Positions 12,121 to 23,745 of a DNA stretch of 64,000 bases are shown piece after piece. Below the pieces are notes generated by a model. It was not told where the DNA came from and searched no databases. It was given only the letters and a program-made list of their open reading frames with translations. The stretch comes from Symsagittifera roscoffensis (Eukaryota > Xenacoelomorpha > Acoela > Convolutidae): contig NC_087070.1 in NCBI RefSeq assembly GCF_963678635.1, positions 47,907,467 to 47,971,466 of the forward strand. The letters are read 5' to 3'. Position 1 is the stretch's first letter. Each line of letters opens with the position of its first letter. The position numbers and the translations under genes were made by a program.

Positions 12121-12534
12121 CAGTGGTGCAACCGAATGTTCGAACGTTCGTTTGATGCTCAGCCTTCGAACGCTCTCTCGAACATTCGGTCCTACTTCAG
12201 CAGCGTGTTTTTGAGTTGTATACACTAACTATCCGTGACTCGCTAATTTGGCGATGAAAATGTTCTTCATAACATTCTCGAGTACCTTGTCTGATGGTGC
12301 TTTTAGCACTGCTGGAAACGTTGTTATCAAGAAAAGGGAAAAATTTACTGGAGGTTGTGTGAACATGCAAAATATTCTGCATGATTGGGAAATTTTCAAT
12401 TACATATTGATTTTCAAATTTCTCTCAAGAATACGGAAAAACTCAATGAAATATCGAATGTTCGAACGTTTGTCTAATGTTCAAATGTTGCTGAAGATTA
12501 TTCGAAGGCCACTTCGAACAATGTTACACCACTG
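12121..12534. mobile_element. hAT-like MITE, 414 bp, CAGTGGTG ends
   Basis: The ends read CAGTGGTGCAACCGAATGTT and, inverted, CAGTGGTGTAACATTGTTCG. The flanking octamers AAGGTCAT and ATGGTCAG match at 6 of 8 places, as expected for an aged 8-bp target duplication of the hAT superfamily. The interior has many TTCGAACG-type palindromes and no transposase. Confidence 0.75.
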
Positions 12535-15128
12535 ATGGTCAGTCGAAATGGTTTTGAAACAGCCTTTTTCCAGAAAACTTGTTAGACAGGATTATGCGGA
12601 CCCAAATGGGAGAAAAATAAACACATTAAATAGATTTTAGTAGATTAAATTGGATCCATGAATTTTCTGTTTCAAGGAAATTCGAGAAACCCAAGCGATG
12701 TATTTTAAGTGAGAGTATTTTACTGCTGCTGATTACTATTCGAAATTTAGCTAACATAAGAGCAGCACGATTATTCTTGACCTAAAACTTTAACCGATTT
12801 TTTTTTCCAACTGCACCGTTGATTGGCTGATAAAGGTGCTAAAAATGAATTGAAGATGATGATGGCAATGATGATGAATCCTGCCTTTATACCATAGCAT
12901 TACAGCATTTGTTCCATTTTATCATATGTCATTCAACATTCATTTCAAATTCTATATCCTCTGATAAAAAAAAACCTTTTTTTTCTAAGTTTTTTTCGAG
13001 TGGTTTTTTTCAGGTGTTTTTAGACTCCATAAGATGAATTTGTTCATTTCAAATTGGATCAAATTACATTACAGTATTATAGCTTTTGCATTGAGGAAAT
13101 TTACTAATCACCATTTCAATATCTCACTGCAGAGTAACGATTAGGAAGTGTTTTATAATCAATCAATAAGAAAATGACAAACGCTTCCAAATTGTCAAAT
13201 ATTTCCACAAAACACCCCCTTTGTAAATGCTTCAATTTTCGTGCTGCACGGATAATTCTTATTCATAGCGAATTGCATCAAAAAATGAAGAAAAAACATT
13301 ACTAAAATTTAATTAACACGATCTAAAAAAGGATACGATATGGCCTTTTTGCAATTTCCTGTTGCATTTCTTGCTTCTGCTGGCCTGAATTTTAAAAGTC
13401 TCAGGTGGTAAAAGTACCGGTCAACTTTAATTTAAAATTTTGACCTTTTTGCCAGTAAATGTGCTTCGGGTTAATGAAAATGTCTAAATATTCCTGACAG
13501 AGATGCTAAAAATGACTATTTTCTAGTTTCAAATTGGTTTAGAGTAAAGGTCATTGTCTTTAATAAGTTCACGTTACATCACGACTCAATAAAAACCCAA
13601 CCCATTCTTTGTACGAATAAGTAGATTGAGCTAGCTACGAAGGTTTTTATCCCAATTTATCCCAGTCAAATCCCTAAGGAACCTATTTGAATAGCATTCT
13701 CGAATAGCTTTTATCGCATAAGGGTTTATCAAATAGGTGCAATTTCCAGCCGAATTGCAAAAAAAAGTTTTTTCTTCTGGCATATCGACTCTAGGGTAGT
13801 GCTTAAATGCTTATCGTTTTATTATCTGTTGTTTACTTACGAAAAGTTTCAACTATTTGTTCTAGGCGAGTTGAAACATTGAAAAAAAGTATTTACCGTG
13901 ATTTGAGACGAGGCTATATGAGACAAAAAAGAATTTTACAATTTTCGAAAAACAAAGAACTATGCTTGAAGTTCATAATAATCAATTTTTTGATGCACTT
14001 TAATCAATATAGATCTGCTTCTGAAATTACCATTGCAGAAGGTTGTCTAATTGAGAGCCATCTTGCTTTAAGTCTCCGGCCCGTCGAAAGAAGATTTATT
14101 CCCTGCCTTTTCCGTCTCCATTTTGACACCACGTGATTTTTTTCGATTAAAAACAGCCAAATGAAGGAGGTTACTTTCGTCGCAGTGCACATTTTTTTTG
14201 CGATAAAGTGGTGATAATTTGAATGAGAAAGACCTCAAATTGGCTCTTATCTATATTTGGTAATCCCTTTTACCAAAAGAACATGGCGTCAGAAACGAAA
14301 GGCGTCAAAAAAGCGAAAATTAAAAAAAACAATAAACAAGGAACGTGTTCAAATTTCTTTTTAAAATTTGGTCATTTTGTTTCTTTTAATTCTGGCGCCA
14401 ACGTTTTTTGAAACTATTGTGAACCTTATGTCGCTGTTTGAGAAGTATTTCAAGTGAATTCAAGTTTTTTTGCTTTCTTTTTGAGCAATAAAATTTATAT
14501 TGTTCGTGAAAAAAGAAAAAAAAATCAAATGCATGAATAGTCACTCGAGACTTTCAATCAACTTTTAGACACATTGCCAAATATTTGGAGCTCGAGGCAG
14601 CTAGTTGATTGCAATTACTTTGGCGTCCAATATGTATTTACCTAACGACCTTAGCAATTGTCAGCATCGAATAGAGAATGATGTCCTTTTTAAGAGGAAC
14701 GTCTTCGAGCGGAATTTTATTTCGAAATAAATATAATTTTTTCAATCAAAATTAAAAGAATTTCTGAAACAGTTTCATTTTAAGGTCTGATTTGTTTCTC
14801 TTAAGAAATACTCCTAAGAGAAACGAATCAGAACTTTTGAAATATGGCGAAATATGTTCTTGGTTAATGAATCAAAAAACTTATCTTTTTGTCTGTATTA
14901 AACTGGGCTTGGTGGAGTTTAAAAATTTGATAAGAGTTCACAAAAAAAAATATTTCGAGAAGTATATCAATTTAAATCCACCAAAATTATGTCAGAGGAG
15001 AGTTTGAACGCATTCATAGATCTCCCACATACAAGTTGTTTTCTTTTGGTATTTTGCTTTTAGAGCAGATAACATAACTGTTTTTTCCTTCGTTCAGTTG
15101 CCATGACAAATCCTTTCATTTATAACTA
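12535..15128. other. intron 3, middle
   Basis: AT-rich. Short open frames at 13807-14136 and 14223-14411 show no domain, no splice context and no relation to prominin, so I do not call them genes. Confidence 0.5.
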
Positions 15129-16571
15129 TTTGGTTCCCAAGCTTATCACTCCGCGTTTTTTAACCGCCTTTTTCTTAACCCCCTCTCATATAAACCCAGA
15201 ATAAGATAACCCCACTACAATTTAACCCCTATTTAATACTAAATGTTAGAATCAAAGTGAAACGTACTGAAAAAGAATACAGAACCACAGCGTCGGTAAA
15301 CATCAAAGCTTTAATTGCAAAAATTTTTGCGAAGCACAGAGAAAAACATGCTAGCTGCTAAATTCGTTTTAGATTTGAGTGGAAATGACCTTGTCAATTG
15401 TCTAGAAGACTTTAATAGGAACTTGAAAACAAATCCGATCGGCATGATTCAAATTAATAACCAAAAATGATTAGATTGCTCCAAAATTGGACTTGATCTT
15501 GAAATTATTTTTACTAATAACAGGTCAATTGGCTAAATTTGAAAGAATTATGGAAAGAAAACTGGTTTTGACTAAAACTTTGATCAATCTAATCTAAGCT
15601 TTTTTCAAATGGCAATGATTTTAGAGTAAAATGTAACGTAACTTTTATAACCTAATTTTTATAACGTAAATTAACGTAATGAAATGTAATTTGACGTAAA
15701 ACTAAAAAAGTAATTCTGTAATTTGGTGCCCGCTCGAGGCGTTAAAGAAACTATTTTTTTGAAGAGAAGTGTTTTTCTACAGGTTTGCGATTACTTTCCA
15801 AAAACTAGGATGTGAACCACTGAAATATGACTGTATGCCATAATGCCAGACCTATCATCAGCATTTGTTGTTCTTGCCAAACCGGATGTTGCCACATCTT
15901 TTTGGTTCCATAGTGAAGGGGGAATAGATCTTCTTGGTTCGGGACCCGACTTTTACGTAATAAGATCCAAAAATAAAGGCAAAAGCAATTTTTGCAATTT
16001 TTTTCCGATTCCTTTATGGTGCGATTGGATGTTACTTGAATTTCCCCTACTATTTATGAGCCTAGTATTTTGAACAATTTCAGTTAATAGCTGTTTTTAT
16101 TCTTTCGTTTAAAATAATACTCGTGGCCTGATACCACTAAAGTTTTTTTGTCTTTGGAGGATGAAGTAAAATGGAAAAAGTCTTCAAACATTTTAGCTCA
16201 TATAATGGTAAAACAATCGTTCAATTGAAAGGTGGTATGATTTTAAGTACATTTTTAAAAATCTTGAAATCCTTGCAATTAGCATCATGTAGATTAACTC
16301 TGTTTTAAACCTGTGAATGAGGGAATAATTCTTCAACTATTCGATTTGCAATTATTTTTGAGATGCTAGAGGCATCAAGTGAATTAAGACTGGCTTTTCA
16401 GGTCGCAATTAGTACACCTAATTGGAATACTCCTGTACTTATAAAAAGGACTTAATCTGAAACAAATTATCGGTATTGATAGGGGGTTAAATTGTGTTTT
16501 TGGGCTATCGTTTTATGGGTTCATAAAATTGGGGGTTAGATAACGTGGGGTTAAAGAGTGGGGCACCAAAA
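15129..16571. mobile_element. non-autonomous element with about 95-bp imperfect inverted ends
   Basis: The left end has TTTGGTTCCC, CACTC, then several AACCCC words and ACAATTTAACCCC. The right end, read on the other strand, has TTTTTGGTGCCCCACTC, AACCCC words and ACAATTTAACCCCC in the same order. No transposase is evident in the 1.4 kb, and the superfamily is not identified. Confidence 0.6.
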
Positions 16572-17239
16572 ATTTTCCTTTTTAGTTTGTTTGTTAATGT
16601 TTCACTATTAAACATATGCACACTTTAAACGTAAATTTTTTGATTGACTTCTTAAGGCAAGGAAGTTTTGGCTCATTTTATTAAGTTATTGTACGAAATG
16701 GCTCATTTCATACGATAAAATAATGATAAGATTCATCAAAATCAAAATTTTTAAAAGTCGTCTAAGTTATAATTTTTGACCAAACAAAAAAACACGACTT
16801 AAAAATAGCAAGTAAAAAAGTAAATAATTTTTGACTTTAAGCTAAGGACGTCAGTAGCTTTTATGATATAAGAATTGTTATTAGAATTTGAAATTGATAT
16901 AAAAAAAAACTCACTCCGAACTCAATTATTTCATCACTTTCTTCGTTAGTCGGACTTACACAATAGTTCAAATATAGACGAGCTCAAATGAAACAAACGA
17001 AGAAACATTTCATCAGCTCACTAAGTCCAAGTGTTTGGTATCATACAAAGTCATCATAAAATGAATCGAAGCAACAAAGCGATTGTGTTTAAATCAAAAA
17101 TTAAATCAAAAAGATATTCCAAAAATGAATAATTATGAGGCCAAACCTGGGTACTTTGGCAGCAAGGGGAAATTCATGGGCATTGAGACTAATTTGTAAC
17201 TCAGACATTAAAATCTGCCATTTAATTATGCTTTGAAGT
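16572..17239. other. intron 3, unannotated stretch
   Basis: AT-rich; nothing recognised. Confidence 0.5.
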
Positions 17240-17275
17240 CAGGGGCGGATTAAGGAGGGGGCGAATTTTGTTTGA
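17240..17275. repeat. end fragment of the CAGGGGCGGAT MITE
   Basis: CAGGGGCGGATTAAGGAGGG is the family end, but the rest of the element cannot be followed. Confidence 0.5.
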
Positions 17276-17691
17276 ATGAACCTCAGGCATGAAACGTTGG
17301 CTTTTGATTTGTTAGATTTTCTTCGAAACAAACGCGTTTTTGGGGATGCTGCGAGCTCACAAAAGGTTGCTTGACTCCTCAGCTAGGCAGCTCAAGTTTA
17401 CTCTTGTTCAAAATCTCACCGTGGACCTCAGATATGATTAAGAGAACACAGTGACAAATGTTGAATCACGAGAAAAAATGCTTTGAAACTTTTGGTGTTT
17501 GGTCTAATTTCGATCTAATTAGGTGAGCGTGCAGGCATACAATAACTTATTTCGGCTTAAATTAAGCCATGAAAAATTAGTTTTAGTCAAAAAGAATAAT
17601 TTTTGGATTTTTTAAGGGCCGTTTTGGGAATCAAAATTCAAAAATTTTTGCAGAAAAAAAACCAAAAAAAGGTGTTGAAAAACGCTGCCTG

Positions 17692-18304
17692 CACTGGAAT
17701 TCCATGGATAATAATCGATTATATTGTCATTTTATAACCAGTATCTATAAAATTACAGTAAGAATCTATTATAATCCATCAAGAATGGATTATAATTATA
17801 GTATTTTTTTATCAATATAATCTATTACAATCGATTATAATTGATTATAAACAATTAAAAATTGTTAATAATCATAATACTTTTAATCAATATAATCCAT
17901 TATAATAGATTATAATTGATTATAAGGTTTTTTTTAATTATGAGTTTCGCAATTTTTTTTCAAAGTTATCTTTTTTTCTATTTTGCTCCGTATTACATTT
18001 CATAAACTTACACTTTTATCATCATTTTTTTTATTTAAGTTTTCTCTACTTGGTCTAAGTGAGGTAGCGTAATTTGAGTAGGTTTAGATTGCGAGCAGGC
18101 CGTGAGTAACGAAGAAATGTTGGAAGTTTTGCAAATAATTGCGCAAAAAAATGTAAGGTTAATTTTAAATGGGTTTTAATCTATTATTATGGATCTTAAT
18201 GGATTGTGTTTTTTTGAAAAAAAAAGTCGATAATGGATTATATTGACAACATTTTAGACAACAATTTATCATTATAATCGATTATTGTCCATGAAACTCC
18301 AGTG
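17692..18304. mobile_element. AATCGATT-rich MITE, 613 bp
   Basis: The inverted ends read CACTGGAATTCCATGGATAA and CACTGGAGTTTCATGGACAA, each followed by TAATCGATTATA. The interior is filled with AATCGATTATAAT-type words that are themselves palindromic. There is no coding capacity. The same ends flank the copy at 22508-23517. Confidence 0.8.
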
Positions 18305-19334
18305 AGGGTGTGCTACAACGGAGGCTGTTTTTCTAGATAGAAGTTTTGTGTAGGTAATCTTGCCTAGTTTCTCGTGTTTTTTGCGCAGAAGTGATCTTTT
18401 TCTTTTTTTGTTTAGAAATAAACAGTTTCTGGAAAAAAATAACAAACAACAGTTCACTGCTCAACCGCAACGAGATAAACATGCTTCGAGTATACATAAC
18501 AACAGTATCAATGCAATGCAAAATTACACTTGTTACAACAATTGTTATTCTGCTAAAACTAGTAATTTTTATCAAGGACTGTAGACAAGTGGTTCGAGCA
18601 AACACAAAGGAATCGGATGGTCAGGGGATCGAGACTCACCAGGAGAAGTTTTTATAGCCTAGATTTAGCTAATTGCTGCTCAAAATTAAGACGAAAACTT
18701 ACGAAACTTAAGAAAATTCTTGCTTTATATAAAAATTTCAAAAAGAATTTCTGACCGGAAATTAGATTAGATATAAAGTATTTCAGGTCAGATATAAAGA
18801 TTTTTCTCGGTACGGGCAGTAACCGGCAATACTTGCTTGATATTGGATTCGATAGATAAATGGTTCTTAACATTAAAATAATCTCTAGAAAAAATTAGTG
18901 GCATTGCGGCATTGCTTTGTGCTGTGTTGTAAAAAAAAACTCAATCTCGAACTGTTTTCACAAAAAGTTGTCTGAACTGCCTAAGCTTTTGCCATAATAG
19001 TGTCTTATGATCTTTGATGAGAGCTCTGAAAAGATATTAGTCAACCCAAAAACCTTATAAAATTTGAATGACTTTAGAAAATTGTGCGTTTGAAAAAATT
19101 TAATCCGGCCCTGTGTATTCCCAATAAATTTATAATTTCAATAGAATTTAGCTTCAGTAAAATTCGGGTGAGTCATTTTGATCTTATTTTGTTTGGTTAC
19201 AAAATCAGATTCGGTCGGGAAACGAGGTACGGTGCGGCGCGATCATGGGATTTATTTAATAATATTTTTTGTATTTAAATTATTTTAATAGGGATTTATT
19301 TAATTATTACATGAATATTTTTTTTTTGATTTAG
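18305..19334. other. intron 3, 3' part
   Basis: AT-rich. Overlapping short open frames at 18272-18657 on both strands have no recognised domain. The phase continuity of exons 3 and 4 leaves no need for an exon here. It ends at acceptor GATTTAG. Confidence 0.6.
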
Positions 19335-19455
19335 GGTATGTGGCCTGATGCTTCTTTGGGTGAACTTTGACCTCGGGTCTTCCACTGACAATCTGCAGAC
19401 TACCCTGGAGAATGGAAAAACTGATCTCAGGACTTACAGCAAAAACGTGGAAAAG
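19335..19455 (+). CDS. PROM: prominin exon 4: end of TM2 and start of first large extracellular loop
   Basis: It starts after TTTAG and completes a split Val codon of exon 3. It then encodes VCGLMLLWVNFDL, which finishes TM2, and SSTDNLQTTLENGKTDLRTY onward. It is 121 bases long and ends in phase 0. The loop start matches the place in vertebrate prominin where TM2 gives way to a coiled, polar loop. The donor is GTCACT, which is weak, but the frame and phase support it. No other GT nearby keeps the frame with exon 5. Confidence 0.75.
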
Positions 19456-19869
19456 GTCACTAATTTTCTCTTCTGAAAATATAAAAGACCAACCCCCCTC
19501 CCCGTCCTTTTGAACATCTATAATTAAAATTGTCATTGTAATGAAATTAAAGTCATTCATTAAAGAGTTTTTAAAGCGTTTAAACACTTTTTTTGGGAAG
19601 GTTATTTTATTTTTATCTCAAAACGCTCATAAACATTCTCGTCTTTTTTACTATCGAAGAAAGACATTTTTACTGCCGAAGAAAGCATTTACTCAATAAT
19701 GACCTCTTCTTTTAAGAAAGGGGATGTAATGTTTGAAGTAGATTAAAGGTACCAATTTAGTCCAGTTTTCGACCAATCAGATAGCAGCATAATAAATTGA
19801 TTTACCTTGACTATAATTTTTTGTATCTCTATGTAACTTGATTTGTTATATCACTTTTAATGTAATTGA
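19456..19869. other. intron 4, 5' part
   Basis: AT-rich; no gene seen. Confidence 0.5.
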
Positions 19870-19877
19870 TATATTTG

Positions 19878-20303
19878 CAGGGGCGGATCTAGGATTTTCT
19901 CGAGGGGGGGGGGCTGATTTTCAAAAAATTTTCCAAAATTTTGACGACCTTTTTTTTTTTTTAGGTCGACCAAATTGATTTTTCGAGCTCTACCAAAGCA
20001 CTGTTTTGCCCCTATATTGGCAAAAATTTCTGCGCCTCAGGCAAATTTTTGAAAAAAACAGTCAAAAAAGCCGTTTTTGGGCACTTTTTGAAAAATGTTG
20101 ACAAAAAAATCGCTTTTTTTTTGGCGCGCGCTCCCCCTCAAAGTTAGTATATATTGGCGCCGAAGGCGCCTTTAGAAAAATTTTAGGGTCGGCCGGCCAA
20201 AAATGGATTTCTGAAAAAGTATCAAAGGGGGGACCCTTTGGGTCGGCAGGGGGTCGAATCCCTGAGGGTCGAAGCCCCCCAGCCCCCCCTAAATCCGCCC
20301 CTG
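19878..20303. mobile_element. hAT-like MITE with CAGGGGCGGAT ends, 426 bp
   Basis: The ends are CAGGGGCGGATCTAGG and, inverted, CAGGGGCGGATTTAGG. The flanks are a perfect 8-bp direct repeat TATATTTG (19870-19877 and 20304-20311), the size made by hAT transposases. Internal landmarks are GGTCGACCAAATTGATTTTT, CCCTCAAAGTTAGTATA, GGCGCCGAAGGCGCC and CCCTTTGGGTCGG. There is no open frame for a transposase. This is the best copy of a family that recurs in at least five places in this window. Confidence 0.92.
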
Positions 20304-20392
20304 TATATTTGTCTAACCATTAAGTAAAACTTTGAACTTAAAACGCTTTAAAAGTCAAGAAATCGTGTAAATAGGTTGTGTATTTTTTTCAG

Positions 20393-20462
20393 GGCTACCA
20401 ATATGCGATTTCGAAACAACTACTCAGCCTAAAGGAGGTGCTCTACAGCCTAAACTTAAACG
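20393..20462 (+). CDS. PROM: prominin exon 5: first extracellular loop
   Basis: It lies between acceptor TTTTTTCAG and the strong donor GTAAGT at 20463. 23 codons plus one base encode GYQYAISKQLLSLKEVLYSL then NLN. It enters in phase 0 from exon 4 and hands one base to exon 6. An amphipathic helical sequence is expected in this loop. Confidence 0.8.
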
Positions 20463-20566
20463 GTAAGTTAAATTATCTTCTTCAGTCTTTTATTTTTTAT
20501 TATTTGAAACATTATCTTGAATAATTTTACATCGAATATTGTCAATTTTTAACATTTATTGATTTT

Positions 20567-21102
20567 TGTTCCGACTTTCGATACGAAAGTAACGGAATAT
20601 TTGTGCTCGGGGTGGGTTTTTTTTTCAGACAAATTTCGACTTTTTAACTAGCCATTTTTGACGGAATTTTTTTATATCATTCAAAAAGTATTGTTGTCCT
20701 GAGCTTAAATTTGAAAAGATATTTTACCTGTGATCATTTTTCGTAAAGTTATGAGGGTTTAAAGGTTGCCATTTTGGCCATTTTGACCAATTTGGGACAA
20801 TTAACGCGCGATATAATTCGAGCTATTAACGCGTAAGCGGAGATTTAATCGTCTTAGAATTATCGCTCCAAATTGGTTGAACTAAGCTTATTTGCCATAA
20901 TTCATTTGTTAAAATGAGCGAAATCTATTTTTTTTATACATTATATGGTGTGTGGGGGGATGATTTCATAAAAAAAAATTCAAATTTTAGAGTTTTTTTT
21001 TCTATTTTTTATTATATTTATTTTTTTAATGTTATTACTGTCCCATAAACCTTATAAGGCAGTCGGAACAACCAGGGCTTCGCCCTGATACGAGCAGTCT
21101 TG
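20567..21102 (+). repeat. hairpin-ended GTTCCGAC repeat, copy C
   Basis: The left end is TTGTTCCGAC followed by the hairpin ACTTTCGATACGAAAGT. The right end is AGTCGGAACAA, the hairpin CAGGGCTTCGCCCTG and GATACGAGCAGTCTTG. It is 536 bp with no coding capacity and fills most of intron 5. Confidence 0.85.
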
Positions 21103-21257
21103 TTATGTTATCAAGCCAACCCTTGTAAAAATTCTTTTTTTTTTATTCTAAACAATTTTACCTTTGACAACTTCTCAACCCAGTGTTCAATAAATTTTTC
21201 TTCTGTTTTAATAAAGTCCTCATATTTTTCATAAACCATATAAAAACTTTAATTTAG

Positions 21258-21556
21258 ATACGGAAAATACGCTGGGAGTCATGATTCAGAATCAAATAAT
21301 CGAAGACAACCCGAAGTTCGCCGAAGCGAACGGTACTCTAAATATACTCAACGAACAAGTAGACCTTTTGCTGCATCTGTACTTGGACGTGAACAAAAAT
21401 TCAGCTAGTGCGGTCGATGATCAGACATCTCTGTTAGCCGATTTGAAATTATTGATGGAAGATTTGAACACGACTAAGAGTGAATGTGGCTCTGAATGTG
21501 ACGATATTCCAGTAACGCAAGAAACTTTGTATCCTCCCGACGATGATTTTGAAGCG
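21258..21556 (+). CDS. PROM: prominin exon 6: first extracellular loop
   Basis: The largest exon of the window: 299 bases give 100 codons with the carried base. It runs from acceptor AATTTAG to donor GTAAGC, phase 1 in and phase 0 out. The sequence is helical and acidic and has NGT and NTT glycosylation sequons. A CGSEC pair near the end corresponds in position to the paired cysteines of the vertebrate loop (the region with PLCLVHPSSETC). This is extracellular by the prominin topology. Confidence 0.85.
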
Positions 21557-21787
21557 GTAAGCTATATCTCCGAGGTATTCACCCAATTCTCCTATCGAAA
21601 AACTGAGCTTTTCACATGATGGAAGGTTCAATTATCTAACCAATGAAAATCCTCCAAATAGACCGTTAAAACATTTTGAGTTCTTTCAAGTTTTTGGTTG
21701 ATTAGCAGATAGAACTTTTTGTAATTTGGTTCAACTTTCATGAAAGAGTCACTTAAAAAATAAAAGAAGTTTAGAAATCTGTTTTAG

Positions 21788-21914
21788 AACTTTGCGAAGT
21801 ACGATGAGTTGTTGAATTTGGAAATAGACATGCAGATTCTGGTGATTAAGAGCAAGAAGCAGTTTGACATTATACCGGCCGACACCAATGGACAAACTTT
21901 GGATGTTCAAAAAG
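21788..21914 (+). CDS. PROM: prominin exon 7: first extracellular loop
   Basis: Acceptor GTTTTAG and donor GTGAGC bound 42 codons plus one base, encoding NFAKYDELLNLEIDMQILVI and onward. It continues from exon 6 in phase 0 across a 231-bp intron. The next exon lies 13.9 kb away, because intron 7 has taken in an LTR-like element and several MITEs. Confidence 0.82.
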
Positions 21915-21965
21915 GTGAGCAAAAACATCAGGGGACTCATTTGAACTAGTCGAAATCACATACAC

Positions 21966-22010
21966 CCAGAGGCGGATCTAGGAAATTCTGGTAGTTCTGA
22001 AAAAGTAGCT
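21966..22010. repeat. end fragment of the CAGGGGCGGAT MITE
   Basis: CAGAGGCGGATCTAGGAAAT is the family end, but the body cannot be followed. Confidence 0.45.
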
Positions 22011-22507
22011 GTTTTTTTGCATGCAGCAGATGACAGTATCGAAATCCAACAGAGACCTGATTTTGGGGCCTAGGAAATTAGACGATAAGCAAATTAGACA
22101 GATGCTACAAAAACGAAATTAGACTGATTTTCTTTTTTACAGATCTGCCATTTTAGACGAAAAAACTATGAAAAGGAAAGGGCCAACAAACATTTTTCTC
22201 AAGAGTCAAGTTTCACAAATACAAAAAGAACATAAAATGTCAATACCTCTCAAAAACAATTAGTTTAAATGAACATAAAATGTAAAATCCGAATATTACA
22301 AGAGAGTTTTGAATTGAACAAATTATGCATGATTGACTTGTAAGTTTTTGGCCACCGAAATTTAACTGCAAGCAATTTTTTTTCTAACGCAATTTGTCTG
22401 CAGACAAATTTAAGAATTTCTGCAGAGAATTTTACAGAGAATTTCGTCTATTTTCCCACAATTGCAGTTTTGCAAAACCGTCTAATTTCTTTTTAAGTAC
22501 CTCCCCG
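22011..22507. other. intron 7, unannotated stretch
   Basis: AT-rich; no gene or repeat recognised. Confidence 0.5.
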
Positions 22508-23517
22508 CACTGAAGTTTCATGGATAAAAATCGATTATATTAGATAGTCAGTCTCTACAAAATAACAAAAATAATCGATTATAATCGATTGAAAATGGAT
22601 TATAATGATAATGTTTTTTGAGCAATAAAATCCCAATATAATCGATTATAATCAAAAGAAAAAAAATCCATTTTGATCGATTATAATGGATTATAATCTA
22701 TTTATTCAAATCTTTTTGTATGTTTTCATTTTTCATAATTTTGTTAAGCTTAAGTTAGTTATTTTCTTCTCTCGCTTAATTTCATTTTTTCTTATTTTCA
22801 ATCGAGTTATGAAAAATTACAAAAGGTTACCTCTAGATCCCACACCAACTCCCCCACCCCCCCCCCCCACTCTTACCCGTTCTACAGTTAGATGTCCCCT
22901 AACTAGAGAGAGAGAGAGAGAGGGGGGTACGTCGTGGTTGGATGGTACGTGGGGGGATGGGGGTACGTTGGGGGATGGGGGTACGTGAGGGGGGTACGTC
23001 GTGGGGTGGAGGTTACGTGGGGGGGGGGGGGGGGGGGGGGGGGTACGTGGGGGGATGGGGGTACGTTGGGGGATGGGGGTACGTGAGGGGGGTACGTCGT
23101 GGGGCGGAGGTTACGTGGGGGGGGGTACGTTGGGGCGGAGGGGTTGACGTGAGGAGCTGGTCAAAAATGCCGTTTTTGGGCTTTTTTGTAAAATTACTAC
23201 ACATTGGCCGCCCCTGGATGAACGTGTTCTTCGTTCAAGTTTTGCAGAAAGTTGCAAAAATATGAGTCATTATTTAAAAAATATAGTCAATTTTTATGGA
23301 TTTTATGTACAAAAAAAATCCATTATATTGAAAACAAAAATGGATTATAATCGATTATAATGGATTATAATGGATTTAAATTTTTTCAAAATAATCGATT
23401 ATAATCGATTAAAAATCGATTATGTGGTCTAATTTTGACATGATAATCGATTATATTGACAACATTTTGGTCAACGAAAATCCATTATAATCGATTATTA
23501 CCCATGAAACTTCGGTG
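22508..23517. mobile_element. AATCGATT-rich MITE, about 1 kb, with an embedded G-rich minisatellite
   Basis: Its ends CACTGAAGTTTCATGGATAA and, inverted, CACCGAAGTTTCATGGGTAA match the copy at 17692-18304. The interior has AATCGATTATAAT words on both sides of a G-rich block at about 22850-23150. Confidence 0.8.
22905..23140. repeat. G-rich minisatellite with GTACGT words
   Basis: It starts with (GA)n at about 22903-22923, then two long units about 98 bp apart (each beginning GTACGTGGGGGGATGG, at 22945 and 23043). A run of 25 G lies at 23019-23043. The plus strand has dozens of G-runs of three or more, so G-quadruplex formation is likely. Open frames here are products of the repeat. Confidence 0.9.
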
Positions 23518-23584
23518 CGGTTCGGAAACTTCGGTGCTTTTGGCTCTTTTTCATTTTCCCCCCACCTGCAATTTTTTATAATTA

Positions 23585-23745
23585 AAATTACTGTTCGCAT
23601 TGTCCGATTGTCATGAAAATTGACATACAAATAAATTAGGCCATGGCAAACATATTTAGTTTTCATAGTTAACCTTGTAAAACCACTCCTTAGACTATAA
23701 AATTGATTCTCATGTGAGATGGGGGGAAAAGGAAAAACAGCCGGT
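23585..23745. repeat. old dispersed repeat, related to 2400-2620
   Basis: Same order of landmarks as the earlier copy: TTCGCATTGTCCGA, GGCC, TTTAGTTTTCAT, AACCTTGTAAAACCACT and a G-rich tract. Confidence 0.45.

Noticed and set aside
13807-14136. 109-codon open frame in intron 3
   Set aside because: No domain, no splice context, and not needed for exon phase continuity.
18272-18657. Cluster of short overlapping open frames as a possible missing exon between exons 3 and 4
   Set aside because: Exons 3 and 4 join in phase and complete TM2 without it, and no prominin-like sequence is present.
22942-23265. Gly/Val/Trp-rich open frame
   Set aside because: Product of the G-rich minisatellite.
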